From positions 1 to 32,131 of the forward strand of contig JAKPDB010000127.1 in the NCBI GenBank assembly GCA_029552985.1: a DNA stretch of 32,131 nucleotides, read 5' to 3'. The DNA comes from a bacterium (lineage in GTDB: Bacteria > Ratteibacteria > UBA8468 > B48-G9 > DTJG01). A program made the translations under genes and the position numbers. The notes beneath the pieces were generated by a model. That model searched no databases. It was given only the letters and a program-made list of their open reading frames with translations, and had not been told where the DNA came from. How positions within the stretch are numbered: the stretch's first letter is position 1; each line of letters starts with the position of its first letter. Below are positions 1 through 11,377 of this stretch, piece after piece.

Positions 1-228
1 TTCCACCTTGATAAGAGTAATGTCTGAATTCACTGAATAGTGATTATTTTTTGAAACAATTACAGCACTTGCCTGAGTTGATTTCAAAAGCACAAGATAC
101 TTTGGATTAGCAACAAATGTTACTGACCCTTTCTTCGCTTCCTTAATCCCTGATACATCAGTGATTACAGTATCAGGATCTCCCACGATTTCTCCGCCCA
201 CAAGCTGGGCGATTTCCTTAACTGTCAT
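1..228 (-). CDS. lpxD: UDP-3-O-acylglucosamine N-acyltransferase, N-terminal part (partial)
   Basis: Not in the ORF track because it runs off the window start. Reading the minus strand gives an open frame beginning MTVKEIAQLVGGEIVG, with later motifs TDVSGIKEAKKGSVTF and ANPKYL and an ASAVIV segment. This matches the LpxD N-terminal uridine-binding domain. LpxD adds the second acyl chain in lipid A synthesis, in the cytoplasm. Only about 76 residues are visible; the left-handed beta-helix acyltransferase domain lies outside. An in-frame ATG at 237 exists, but the AAAGGA motif, which overlaps the skp stop codon, is only about one base from it. The same motif is well placed for the ATG at 228, so I prefer 228. 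It follows skp by 14 bases, giving the common bamA-skp-lpxD order. Confidence 0.88.
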   Translation of the reverse strand, partial: MTVKEIAQLVGGEIVGDPDTVITDVSGIKEAKKGSVTFVANPKYLVLLKSTQASAVIVSKNNHYSVNSDITLIKVE

Positions 229-242
229 TTTAAACATTTCCT

Positions 243-779
243 TTACTTTGCGTCTTTGTTCAAAAATTTCACAATCTGTTCTGTAATATCTGTTCCTTCA
301 GGACCATAAAGTATCGCTTGAGCGTTCAATATAAAATCATATTTTTCTTTAATTGCAAATTCCTTTATGGCATCCTGAATTTCTTTTAATCTTGCTTCAA
401 TCAGCTGGTTCTTTTTCTCATCAAGTTTTTGATTGGCAGCACCAACAAAATTATAAAATTCTTGCTGCAATCTCTGAATTTCCTCTTCAGTTTTCTTTTT
501 TTCTTCTGGCTTCAGAACATCCTTCTGTTTTTCATAAGATTCCTGAGCTTTTCTGAGTTCCTCCTGCTTCTTTGCGATTTCCTTCTGCTGGGAATCTCTT
601 TCTTTTTCGAACTCAGTCCTGCTTTCAGCAGTCTTTTTATACTGGTCAAATACCATTTCAAGATTTACATATCCTATTTTAACCGGTCGCATTTCCTTTG
701 ACGCTGTGGCTGAAAAAGCATAGCCAGCAACACACAACATTGCCATTGCTACAAAAACCGACTTCAATAATATTTTCAT
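243..779 (-). CDS. skp: Periplasmic OmpH/Skp-family chaperone
   Basis: 178 residues. A signal peptide (MKILLKSVFVAMAMLCV, then AFSATA) precedes a mature part that starts VKIGYVNLEMVFDQY, the typical Skp/OmpH opening. The middle (about residues 55-145) is almost entirely charged coiled coil rich in K, E and Q, matching the tentacle helices of the Skp trimer. The C-terminus has the family's FILNAQAILYG strand and the DITEQIVKFLN helix. Skp holds unfolded outer membrane proteins in the periplasm and passes them to BamA. The start is supported by AGGAG five bases upstream. The gene lies 19 bases after bamA and just before lpxD, the usual order, so co-transcription is likely. Confidence 0.93.
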   Translation of the reverse strand: MKILLKSVFVAMAMLCVAGYAFSATASKEMRPVKIGYVNLEMVFDQYKKTAESRTEFEKERDSQQKEIAKKQEELRKAQESYEKQKDVLKPEEKKKTEEEIQRLQQEFYNFVGAANQKLDEKKNQLIEARLKEIQDAIKEFAIKEKYDFILNAQAILYGPEGTDITEQIVKFLNKDAK

Positions 780-3013
780 GTTTTCTCCTCTCTTGTTTTT
801 AAAATCCCATTGTAAAACCTATGTGAAGCTGCCCTTTCCCCTGGTATGGTTCAGGATTAACTGCCCAGCCATAGTCTAATTGTATTGGCACTGGGAGTAT
901 GGGAACCTTTACCCTTAACCCAACTCCTGCGCCATATTTCAGATCGCCAAAGTCAAAATCCTTTTCCCATACATTGCCCGCGTCATAAAACACAACCAAC
1001 CAAAGAATTTCATTTTCACCTGATAAAGGATACAACAATTCAAAATTTTGTGCAAATATAGACTTACCACCAAGGTAATGTCTACCATCAACACTTCTTG
1101 GACCAAGCTCTCTTTCCTTGTATCCTCTTACAGTGCCTATGCCTCCTCCAAAAAATCTTTCATATAGGGGAACTTCTTTTGTAGAGCCCAGATGACTTAC
1201 TGAACCCGCATAGGTTTTGCTGTGAAAAACAAATTTGCCGAAGCTTTTATAATAGTCGTTTTCAACCGTTGACTTTAGGTATTCAAGGTCACTTCCGAGA
1301 AAAGAAGGAGCATATTCAAAGGAAAGTTGTAACTGGTCTCCATCTTTCGGCATAATCCTTCTGTCAAGATTTTGAAAACCGAAAGTCGTTGTTAAACTAT
1401 TGACCCTGTTGGTTCCTGCCTGTGACTGAAATTCAGGTATGTGAATATCGCTCAATTTAATTTCATCAGTCATTATCTTACACCCTATTGAAAAATTTTC
1501 CCACCGTCTACCAATTCTTATGTCAAAACCATTATGTTTTTCAGCATATTCATCCCAAGATCTATCAGTAATAAAAATATCAGGGCCAAATGAAATAGGT
1601 TTATCAAAAAGATACGGTTCAGTAAAACTTAATATAAAATGTTTTGTAACACCACCAATCATTGCTTCCAGGTTCATGTTCTGTCCAGCACCCCTGAAAA
1701 GCGGTGGGTCTGAAATATCAAAATTTCTCTGTTGAATGCCTATAAATCCAACACCCTTTTCAAGGGAACTGTAGCCAGCACCTATTGTGAACATTCCTGT
1801 TCTTTCTCTATCTTTTACTCTTACATCAATGTTCACCAGTTTTTCATCCTCTGTTGGTTCTGGGTTAATTTCAATTTCATCAAAAAATTGAAGATCTGAC
1901 AGATTGTTAAAACTTTTTCTCAATTTTTCTCCAGAAAATTCATCTCCTGGATAAATTGCCATTTCACGTCTTATTACCTTGTCCTTTGTCACCGTATTGC
2001 CCCTAATATTGATTTCATTAACATATACCTTTGGCCCAGGATTAATCGTAAATGAAAAATTTATCTTTGAATCGCTTATTTCAGGAACTGGTATAACTTC
2101 TGGCCTTATATAACCTGAATCGGAATACATCCGGCGAATATTTAACAGCGTTTTTTCAAATTTCATTTGAGAATAAACATCTCCTTCGCGATATTCAACA
2201 AGCTTTTTTATCTTGTTGACATCAAAAATCAAATTGCCAGAAAATTCTGTTTTCCCAAAATAAAACTTTTCTCCTTCCTTTACAACAATATCAATCACAA
2301 TCATTTTATTTTCAATGGAAATTCTTCTGTCTATGGAACAATCAGGATAGCCATTGTTATGATAAAAATCTTCAAGCCGTTTTATATCCTGGTCAAGAAT
2401 TTCAGGTTTAAAGGTCCCCCTTATAAAGGGCATTTTTCTCTGTTTGATTTTCATTTTTTTTCTCAACATTGAAGAATTGAATGCATGATTCCCTGAGAAA
2501 TTAATTATACCAACATATAATTTTCCTGTACCTTCATGAATGGTAAATGTTACAATCACTCTATTATTGGTAACTGGCTGGGTTTTCGCAGAAATTTCAG
2601 TAAAATATATTCCTTTTTCTTCGTATTTCTGTTTCAGCCGTGCTATTGCCTTTTCAATGAGCGCATCATTACAATAATCTCCTTTTTTTATTTCCACAAT
2701 TTTTTCAAGTTCTGCTTTATTAAAAACTTTTGCACCGGTGAATTTTATTCCTTCGACCTGGGGATTTTCTTCAACAAAAAGAGTGATATCAAGTCCCTTT
2801 TCAGTTTCTTTTATTTCATATTTCACAGAAGAAAAATATCCTGTCTCCATCAAGGACTGAATATCTCTTTTCCAGAGTTGTTCGTCAAAAAGACCCTGTG
2901 GCTTTGTCCTCAACATCAAACTTATTCTCGTGGAAGAAACTGTTATATTTCCCTTGATGGAAATACTAGCAACAATGTTGCTATCTGAATAAAGAAAAAC
3001 CGGTAAAAGAAGG

Positions 3014-5522
<2,509 letters not shown>

Positions 5523-5530
<8 letters not shown>

Positions 5531-6560
5531 ATACGTTCCTCAATTCGTTTCTCAATATATTCAATCTTAAACTGTCTCTTTGTACTGCATCCATCTCTGT
5601 TGCTGATTCTAACTGTAAGGAAGCAGGTAAAATTCTATAAAATAATCTTTTCAGCGCCATGGCATCTACATTTATAATACCCAAATTTTTTCCAAAAAGC
5701 AAAAGAGAAAGACCTTTTATTGAATTAGATGAACTAATTCCTTTCTCATTTTCAAAGATTCTATCAAGAAAGCAAACAATTTTTCTTTTAATCGCCACAC
5801 GGTCAATGGTACCCATTGACATCAATTCATATTTTCTAATTGTACGGCATACCGACTCAAAATCCTGGCATAATTCAATTTCCTGTTTTCCCAGAGCAGG
5901 ACCTGTAGCAATCTGATACACATCTGCAATACTTTTTGAACCCTCCCCATAAAACCCTCTGATGATGCAGCCAATCTGTGAAATGACTCCAAAGACCAGT
6001 TTGATTTTTCCGGTCATTTTCAATGCTGGCAAATAAATTAATGAGGATACTCTCAACGCAGGTCCCACATTTGTTGGGCAACACGTAAGATATCCAAATT
6101 CTCTATCAAATGCGTAATCAAAATGCCTTGATAGAATATCGTCAACATGGTTCAACCTGTCCCATAAATTGTAGAAATTTTCTTTTCCACCATAGACGGC
6201 TATTCTGAGATGGTCCTCTTCATTCACAAAAATTCGCAATCTCATTTGAGGGAACCATATCAGAATTTTTCCGAAACCATGCTCCGCCATTTCTGGACTT
6301 ATAATATGCCGCTCGATGAGAACATTTCTGGTCACATGGTCTATATCTGTCATGGAAACAATCACAGGCGTTTCGTCAGCAATACAGGTAGAAACATCAA
6401 TCACTTCTTTTACCAGTTGCTCTGCCTGTTTTTCATTCATCTGGTGCGGAAATGGGTATTTTTTAATATTCCGAGCAAGTCGCAATCTTACTGTGAAAAA
6501 TGTTGGTTCTTCACTTAAAACAGGTTCTTTTAACACCAGATTTTTCAAATGTTTATCCAT
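5523..6560 (-). CDS. mcsB: Protein arginine kinase McsB
   Basis: 345 residues, close to the 350-365 typical of McsB and shorter than eukaryotic arginine/creatine kinases because it lacks their N-terminal domain. Phosphagen-kinase motifs are present: TVRLRLARNI (23-32, nucleotide-binding arginines), NEEDHLRI (113-120, with the catalytic-site acidic residue) and CCPTNVGPALR (160-170, active-site Cys and Arg). McsB phosphorylates arginines in proteins and so tags them for ClpC-ClpP. It overlaps mcsA and clpC by 8 bases each, giving the classic mcsA-mcsB-clpC order but without ctsR. Whether it is active needs biochemical proof; the visible motifs look intact. Confidence 0.95.
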
Positions 6561-7002
6561 TTTTTATAAATAATTCAATTTCCTTTTTAATTTTTTTTAC
6601 ATGTTCAATATCCTGCTGTGCAACCGCGCGCCTCATTTCATTTTCAAAATACAATACAAAATCCCTGTTAATATTTTCGCTGTAAGGAATCTTCCCTCTG
6701 TGGAACGAACCATAATGATATTTCTTAATTTCTCTTTTTATATGAGACCTGAAAATCTGATAACATCTTGCACATCCTGCAACGTGTGATTGTTTCCAAT
6801 CTTCCAATGTCATGCCACAGAATGGGCAACTTTTCTGTGGAAAAGAAACTCTATTTTGCTGGAAAGTTTCAAGAATTACCTTTATTTCAGGGTTGTTCCT
6901 TACGCAATCAGGGCAATAACAACCGCTGATCGTTTTCCCACCCGCAGAAATTTCCATATAAAAAAATCGCGCGGTATTTTTACCGCAGGATGTGCAAATC
7001 AT
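6553..7002 (-). CDS. mcsA: McsA-like zinc-binding activator of McsB
   Basis: 149 residues. Four cysteine pairs suited to zinc are visible: C3/C6, C30/C33 (with C28), C59/C62 and C77/C80. The C-terminal helix pair (about 117-147, YFENEMRRAVAQQDIEHVKK) resembles a UVR motif. This is the layout of McsA (YacH family), which binds and activates McsB and links it to ClpC. The gene lies 3 bases after the ilvE-like gene. It has only a poor ribosome site (AAAAG directly before ATG), so translation probably depends on reinitiation from upstream. It overlaps mcsB by 8 bases. Confidence 0.9.
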   Translation of the reverse strand: MICTSCGKNTARFFYMEISAGGKTISGCYCPDCVRNNPEIKVILETFQQNRVSFPQKSCPFCGMTLEDWKQSHVAGCARCYQIFRSHIKREIKKYHYGSFHRGKIPYSENINRDFVLYFENEMRRAVAQQDIEHVKKIKKEIELFIKNG

Positions 7003-7005
7003 CTT

Positions 7006-7878
7006 TTAAATAGGTGTCCCGTCCTTCTGTACCAACCGGTGAAATTCTTCTCTGATTTTTCTGGTCAGGGATCCCAATTTTCCCGAACCAATTTTTCTTC
7101 CGTCAATCAAGGTGACTGGAATAATTTCCGCTGCTGTACCAGTAAGGAAACATTCGTCAGAATTATAAAGATCATATCTTGTCAACAATTTCTCCTCAAC
7201 ATCAAGTCCTATTTCTTTACCAATCTGGATCACAGCATCTCTTGTAATTCCATCAAGAGCTCCAGCAAAAATTGGTGGCGTTAAAAGTTTATTTTCAACC
7301 ACAATGAAAATATTTTCCCCTGTACATTCTGCGATATATCCGTCATTGTTAAGAAAAAGTCCTTCCATTGCGCCTGCGTTTGTTGCTTCAATCTTGGCAA
7401 GAATATTGTTTAAGTAATTCAACGACTTTATAGCAGGGTTCAAACTTTCTGTCAGATTTCTTCTTGTAGGAATGGTCACAACAGAGAGCCCTTTTTCATA
7501 ATATTCTTCGGGATAAAGATTGATTCTGCTTGCGATAACAAAAATTGTTGGTTCTGGACACTTTCTCGGGTCAAGTCCAAGATCTCCCACCCCTCGGGTT
7601 ACAACAACCCGAATGTAAGAGTCCCGTAGTTTGTTTTTCTTTACTGTCTTTTTAATAATTTCTGCCATTTCTTCCATTGAAACAGGAATTTCGAGAAGTA
7701 TGGCTTTTGCTGATTTATACAACCTTTGAATGTGCTGGTACAAACGGAAAATTTTCCCGTCATACGAACGCAATCCTTCAAAAACACCATCGCCATAAAG
7801 TAATCCATGATCAAATACAGAAATTTTTGCATGTTTTTCGTCAACAAATTTACCGTCCAAGTATATCCATAGTCCCAT
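7006..7878 (-). CDS. ilvE: Branched-chain amino acid aminotransferase-like PLP enzyme (class IV)
   Basis: 290 residues, the usual length for bacterial class IV aminotransferases. The opening IYLDGKFVDEKHAKISVFDHG and GDGVFEGLRSYDG are signature segments. The PLP Schiff-base lysine is K151 in NPAIKSLNYLNN, and the PLP-contacting glutamate is E184 in AECTGENIF. Branched-chain transaminase is the best call. D-amino acid aminotransferase or aminodeoxychorismate lyase share this fold, but EGLRSYDG and the overall pattern favour IlvE. It moves amino groups between Glu and branched-chain oxoacids in the cytoplasm. It sits 2 bases after lolD and 3 before mcsA, with no obvious functional tie to these neighbours. 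Confidence 0.86.
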   Translation of the reverse strand: MGLWIYLDGKFVDEKHAKISVFDHGLLYGDGVFEGLRSYDGKIFRLYQHIQRLYKSAKAILLEIPVSMEEMAEIIKKTVKKNKLRDSYIRVVVTRGVGDLGLDPRKCPEPTIFVIASRINLYPEEYYEKGLSVVTIPTRRNLTESLNPAIKSLNYLNNILAKIEATNAGAMEGLFLNNDGYIAECTGENIFIVVENKLLTPPIFAGALDGITRDAVIQIGKEIGLDVEEKLLTRYDLYNSDECFLTGTAAEIIPVTLIDGRKIGSGKLGSLTRKIREEFHRLVQKDGTPI

Positions 7879-7880
7879 TT

Positions 7881-8573
7881 TTACTCCCTGTTTATAATTT
7901 TTCCATTAGATAAGTATATGACATTTGTCGCAATTTTCAAAAAATTTTCGTTGTGAGTGGCTATTACAAAAGTTTTTCCTTTTTCCGTATTCAAAGATTG
8001 TATCAGAGAAATCAGTTCAAGAGAAGAGTCCCTGTCAAGATTCCCTGTGGGTTCATCAGCAAAGACAACTTCTGGGTCGCATATAAGACTACGGCATATG
8101 CCAATCCTTTGTTTTTCTCCACCAGAAAGATTGTTAGGATACGAGTGAAGTTTGTGTTCGAGGTGAAATTCTTTAAGAATTCTTTGAACTTTTTCTCTGT
8201 GTTCACTTATTGGTCTATTAGGATGTTTAATCATCAAAGGTATCATAATATTTTCTTCAACACTTAATTCTGGAATTAAGTAAAAAAACTGAAAAACAAA
8301 ACCAAACATTTTATTACGTATCATGGCAGCTTCTCTTTCTTCAAGGGATGAGACATCTCTACCGTCGAGAATCACTTTTCCTGAATTCGGTTTATCCAGT
8401 AAAGCGAGAATATTCAGTAGTGTGGTCTTTCCAGAACCAGATGGTCCAAGAATCACAGTCACGTTGCCCTTCAGAATAGAAAGCGTAATGTCGTCGAGGG
8501 CTTTCACACCGGTCTCATAACTTTTGACAATATTTTCTGCATAAATGATTGCGTGGTTTTCAACCATATTCAT
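7881..8573 (-). CDS. lolD: Lipoprotein-releasing ABC transporter ATPase LolD
   Basis: 230 residues. It shows Walker A GPSGSGKT (43-50), a Q-loop region in FGFVFQFFYLIPELSVEEN, signature LSGGEKQR, Walker B VVFADEPTGNLD and H-loop ATHNE. The pattern of VFQ..LIPELSVEENI with a 220-230 residue length is that of the LolD/MacB/FtsE group. The partner permease encoded just upstream (overlap of 4 bases) is of LolC/E type, so LolD is the best call. With LolC/E it extracts mature lipoproteins from the inner membrane for transfer to the outer membrane. An alternative start at M3 would differ by two codons. Confidence 0.9.
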   Translation of the reverse strand: MNMVENHAIIYAENIVKSYETGVKALDDITLSILKGNVTVILGPSGSGKTTLLNILALLDKPNSGKVILDGRDVSSLEEREAAMIRNKMFGFVFQFFYLIPELSVEENIMIPLMIKHPNRPISEHREKVQRILKEFHLEHKLHSYPNNLSGGEKQRIGICRSLICDPEVVFADEPTGNLDRDSSLELISLIQSLNTEKGKTFVIATHNENFLKIATNVIYLSNGKIINRE

Positions 8574-9751
8574 TCATACCTCAATGCTGTTGCAGGTTCG
8601 AGATTTCCTGCCCTGTAAGCAGGAAATATTGAAGCAACAAGCGTTGTGATGAAAACTGCCGCACATATTGAGAAAATTTCTATGGATGAAATTTCAATGG
8701 GTAAATACGAAATGCTGTATATATATTCAGGTAGATGGACAATGTTGTATCTTTTCAACACCCACACAATAATTCCTCCGAGCACCAGTCCGCATACCAA
8801 TCCTCTTATGCCAAGCAAAAATCCCTGAATCAAAAACACTGCTCGAATTTGGGATTTCGTCATCCCAAGCGCTTTCAGTACCCCAATTTCTCTGATTTTT
8901 CTGTACACAGTCATCATCAAACTGCTTGCGATATTAAAAGAAGCCACAATAATAATGATGGCTAAAATCAATAGCATCGCCTTTTTTTCAAGGGCAAGCG
9001 CTGCAAAAAGAATCTTATTTTTCTTGATCCATGTGGTTACCTGCGCATCAGCAGGTAGCATTCCTTTTACAATTTCTGCTATCTTTTCACAATGATAAAT
9101 GTCATTGACTGTAATACCAATATTTGCAATTTGCCTTCCTGAAAGAAAGTTGTTCTGGAAATTCTCAAGAGATATAATTCCTATTGATACATCTACATTA
9201 TACACTCCGTATTCCACAATTCCTGTCACTTGTAAAACATATTCACGTGGTGGAATTCCTCCGATAATAACAACAGTATCACCAACATTGATATCAAGTT
9301 CCTTTGCAAGTTCACTTCCAAGTATAATTCCGCCAGAATAAATTCCTTCGAGATTGCCCTGTTTGATAAATTTCTTCATGCAAACAATTTCACTATCTCC
9401 TTCAATACCCCTGAGGTAACCTCCGATCAAATACTGAGACGATTTATAAATAATCTGTGTCTGGGCAAAATATCCAGTACCTGTGATTCCTGGTATTTGT
9501 CTTAAACGTTCTGCAATATTTTTGTAGTCATTTAGGTATGGATTGCCTTCTGCAACAATGTGAGGTTGTGCTCCAATAATTTTTCTTTTCAGGTCATTAC
9601 TGAAACCATTCATTACCCCAAGCACAATCATTAAACTCGCTACTCCCAGAGCAATGCCCGTGACACTAACAAAGCTTGTAAAATAGATAAAGCTTTCCTT
9701 GTGTCTTCTTCCGATAAACCTGCGAGCAAGAAAAAATAGACATCTATTCAT
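8570..9751 (-). CDS. lolC: Lipoprotein-releasing ABC transporter permease LolC/LolE family
   Basis: 393 residues with the LolCDE permease layout. A first membrane segment (about 22-46, FVSVTGIALGVASLMIVLGVMNGF) is very close to the LolC/E consensus. A periplasmic MacB-like domain (about 50-255) follows. Three further membrane segments (about 258-285, 305-335, 362-385) form the FtsX domain, with the coupling segment REIGVLKALGMTKSQI. It is the first gene of the nine-gene minus-strand operon. There is no Shine-Dalgarno-like sequence before the ATG (ACCAAAAATAT), so it may have a leaderless or very short leader mRNA; a weak TTGCTA-17-TACCAA pair fits that. Whether the organism has one homodimeric permease or separate LolC and LolE cannot be told from this window. 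Confidence 0.92.
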   Translation of the reverse strand: MNRCLFFLARRFIGRRHKESFIYFTSFVSVTGIALGVASLMIVLGVMNGFSNDLKRKIIGAQPHIVAEGNPYLNDYKNIAERLRQIPGITGTGYFAQTQIIYKSSQYLIGGYLRGIEGDSEIVCMKKFIKQGNLEGIYSGGIILGSELAKELDINVGDTVVIIGGIPPREYVLQVTGIVEYGVYNVDVSIGIISLENFQNNFLSGRQIANIGITVNDIYHCEKIAEIVKGMLPADAQVTTWIKKNKILFAALALEKKAMLLILAIIIIVASFNIASSLMMTVYRKIREIGVLKALGMTKSQIRAVFLIQGFLLGIRGLVCGLVLGGIIVWVLKRYNIVHLPEYIYSISYLPIEISSIEIFSICAAVFITTLVASIFPAYRAGNLEPATALRYE

Positions 9752-9764
9752 ATATTTTTGGTAT

Positions 9765-9809
9765 TTGACAAATCTTTGTATAGCAATAAATTATTATGCA
9801 GGGTATAAT
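9765..9809 (+). promoter_or_regulatory. Candidate promoter(s) for the isomerase-korC-rtcB operon
   Basis: A perfect -35 TTGACA at 9765-9770 has a weak -10 (TAAATT) 16 bases downstream at 9787-9792. A perfect TATAAT stands at 9804-9809 without a good -35 at normal spacing. Either or both could start transcription before the ribosome site at 9826. The region is only 85 bases and is shared with the divergent lolC gene. Confidence 0.5.
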
Positions 9810-9825
9810 ATTGTATCATATAAAC

Positions 9826-9833
9826 AAGGAGGG
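9826..9833 (+). promoter_or_regulatory. Ribosome binding site deciding the 9837 start
   Basis: AAGGAGGG ends three bases before ATG 9837. It shows that the ORF-track start at 9699 is 46 codons too far upstream, inside lolC sequence. Confidence 0.85.
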
Positions 9834-9836
9834 TTT

Positions 9837-10802
9837 ATGAAATTGGGGGTTTTTCTGGTGCTGTTTGGTGGTAAAAGGTTTGAAGAGGCCCTGGACATTG
9901 TAAAGGAGCTGGGCCTTGAAACAGTGGAGATAGGAACAGGCAATTATCCGGGTAATACCCATTGTAACCCGGATGAACTGCTTGCAGATGAAAGTAAGTT
10001 AAAGTCGTTCAGTAAAGCAGTTGAAAAAAGAGGGCTTGAAATTTCTGCTTTATCCTGTCATGGAAATCCTCTACATCCAGATAAAAAAATTGCTGAAGCT
10101 CACAGACATGTCCAGAGACAGACAATCCTTCTTGCAGAAAAACTTGGCATCAAAAGAATTATTGGATTTTCTGGTTGTCCTGGAGATAGTGAAAATGCAA
10201 AGGCACCAAACTGGGTGACCTGTCCTTGGCCAGAAGATTTTTCAAAAACACTTGCCTGGCAATGGGAAAATTGCGTGATACCGTACTGGAAAGAAGAAGT
10301 GGAATTTGCAAAGAAACACAATGTTACTCAAATATGTCTTGAAATGCATCCGGGATTTGTTGTTTACAATCCTGAAACTTTATTAAAACTGCGACATGCA
10401 GTTGGTGAAGTCATTGGCGCAAACTTTGACCCCAGTCATCTATTCTGGCAGGGAATAGACCCGATTGCTGCTGTAAGAAAACTTACTGACGCCATATATC
10501 ATGTTCATGCCAAAGACACAAAAATTGATAGCATCAACTGTTCAATCAATGGAGTCCTTGATACAAAAACATATCTTGACGAGATCAATCGTTCCTGGAT
10601 TTTCAGGACCGTTGGCTACGGTCACAACGAAGAATTCTGGAGAAATTTTGTAAGCAACCTGAGATTGGCAGGATATGACGGCACATTGAGCATTGAACAT
10701 GAGGACAGTTTGATGAGCATTGATGAAGGACTGAAAAAAGCCATTTCTTTCCTTAAAAACATCTTGATTAGTGAACCAAAACCTAAGGCATGGTGGACTT
10801 GA
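9837..10802 (+). CDS. Xylose isomerase-like TIM-barrel sugar isomerase/epimerase
   Basis: 321 residues from the corrected start, which opens MKLGVFLVLFGGKRFEEALD. The AP-endonuclease-2/xylose-isomerase-like barrel is recognisable, and its four usual metal ligands can be placed: Glu in CLEMHPG, Asp in NFDPSH, His in YHVHAKDT and Glu in SIEHED. The insert around TCPWPEDFSKTLAWQWEN is often seen in the larger members of this family. It probably isomerises or epimerises a sugar or sugar acid in the cytoplasm; the substrate cannot be read from sequence. It overlaps the next gene by 13 bases, so it begins a three-gene operon with an oxoacid oxidoreductase gamma subunit and rtcB. It is the first of three paralogous-fold isomerases in the window (also 16749 and 27633). 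Confidence 0.88.
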   Translation: MKLGVFLVLFGGKRFEEALDIVKELGLETVEIGTGNYPGNTHCNPDELLADESKLKSFSKAVEKRGLEISALSCHGNPLHPDKKIAEAHRHVQRQTILLAEKLGIKRIIGFSGCPGDSENAKAPNWVTCPWPEDFSKTLAWQWENCVIPYWKEEVEFAKKHNVTQICLEMHPGFVVYNPETLLKLRHAVGEVIGANFDPSHLFWQGIDPIAAVRKLTDAIYHVHAKDTKIDSINCSINGVLDTKTYLDEINRSWIFRTVGYGHNEEFWRNFVSNLRLAGYDGTLSIEHEDSLMSIDEGLKKAISFLKNILISEPKPKAWWT

Positions 10803-11377
10803 AAAATCAAAACGGCCGCTGCTGGAAAATTATTCTTGGTGGCTCTGGTGGTCAGGGTATTGTTACTATGAGCAGGGTTCTGGCATACGCGGGAGTAATA
10901 AAAAAACTCAATGTGAGTTTTCTGCCAGCATATGGAGCTGAAATGCGCGGTGGATATGTTTATAGCATGCTTTCATTATCAACAAGAGAACTTGTTTCTC
11001 CTGTGATTTCACAAGCTGATTATGGTATCTTTCTCAATGAAAATTCCATGCGATTACTCAGTCAATACCTGAAGGAAAACGCATGGATTCTATGGAACAG
11101 TTCCCTCATTAAACCAGCAAAATACAACAAGAACCGCGACATAGGAATCCCTGCGTCTGAAATTGCCGAAAAACTTGGCAGTGTCAAAATTGCAAATATG
11201 GTCATGCTTGGTGGACTGCTCAAACTCCTTGAAAAATCGTCATTTCCTGTCATTGAAAAAGAAGTTAAAACGAGTATCAAACATGTTATGGGTGAAAACA
11301 AAAAAAACTTAGATTTGAATCTTAAGGCAGTATCAGAGGGGATAAAACTGGTTGAAGAGGTGATGAAAAATGTCTAA
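10790..11377 (+). CDS. 2-oxoacid:acceptor oxidoreductase gamma subunit (POR/KorC family), stand-alone
   Basis: 195 residues. The opening IILGGSGGQGIVTMSRVLAYAG matches the glycine-rich start of the POR gamma domain. YGAEMRGGYVYSMLSLS matches the conserved YG-E-RGG segment of the family. In the usual enzymes this subunit works with alpha, beta (TPP) and delta (ferredoxin) subunits to convert 2-oxoacids to acyl-CoA, or arylpyruvates in IorAB. None of those partners is in this window. The gene overlaps the isomerase before it by 13 bases and rtcB after it by 8 bases, so it is firmly part of this operon. Its start has only AAGG one base before ATG, consistent with coupling. Which 2-oxoacid enzyme it belongs to is unknown. 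Confidence 0.85.
   Translation: MVDLKNQNGRCWKIILGGSGGQGIVTMSRVLAYAGVIKKLNVSFLPAYGAEMRGGYVYSMLSLSTRELVSPVISQADYGIFLNENSMRLLSQYLKENAWILWNSSLIKPAKYNKNRDIGIPASEIAEKLGSVKIANMVMLGGLLKLLEKSSFPVIEKEVKTSIKHVMGENKKNLDLNLKAVSEGIKLVEEVMKNV

Noticed and set aside
9763-9773. Palindrome ATTTGACAAAT at the isomerase promoter as an operator
   Set aside because: Most of the symmetry comes from the TTGACA consensus itself; there is no matching site elsewhere beyond other -35 elements.
9699-9836. Extended N-terminus of the first isomerase in the ORF track
   Set aside because: It overlaps lolC and the promoter; AAGGAGGG fixes the start at 9837.
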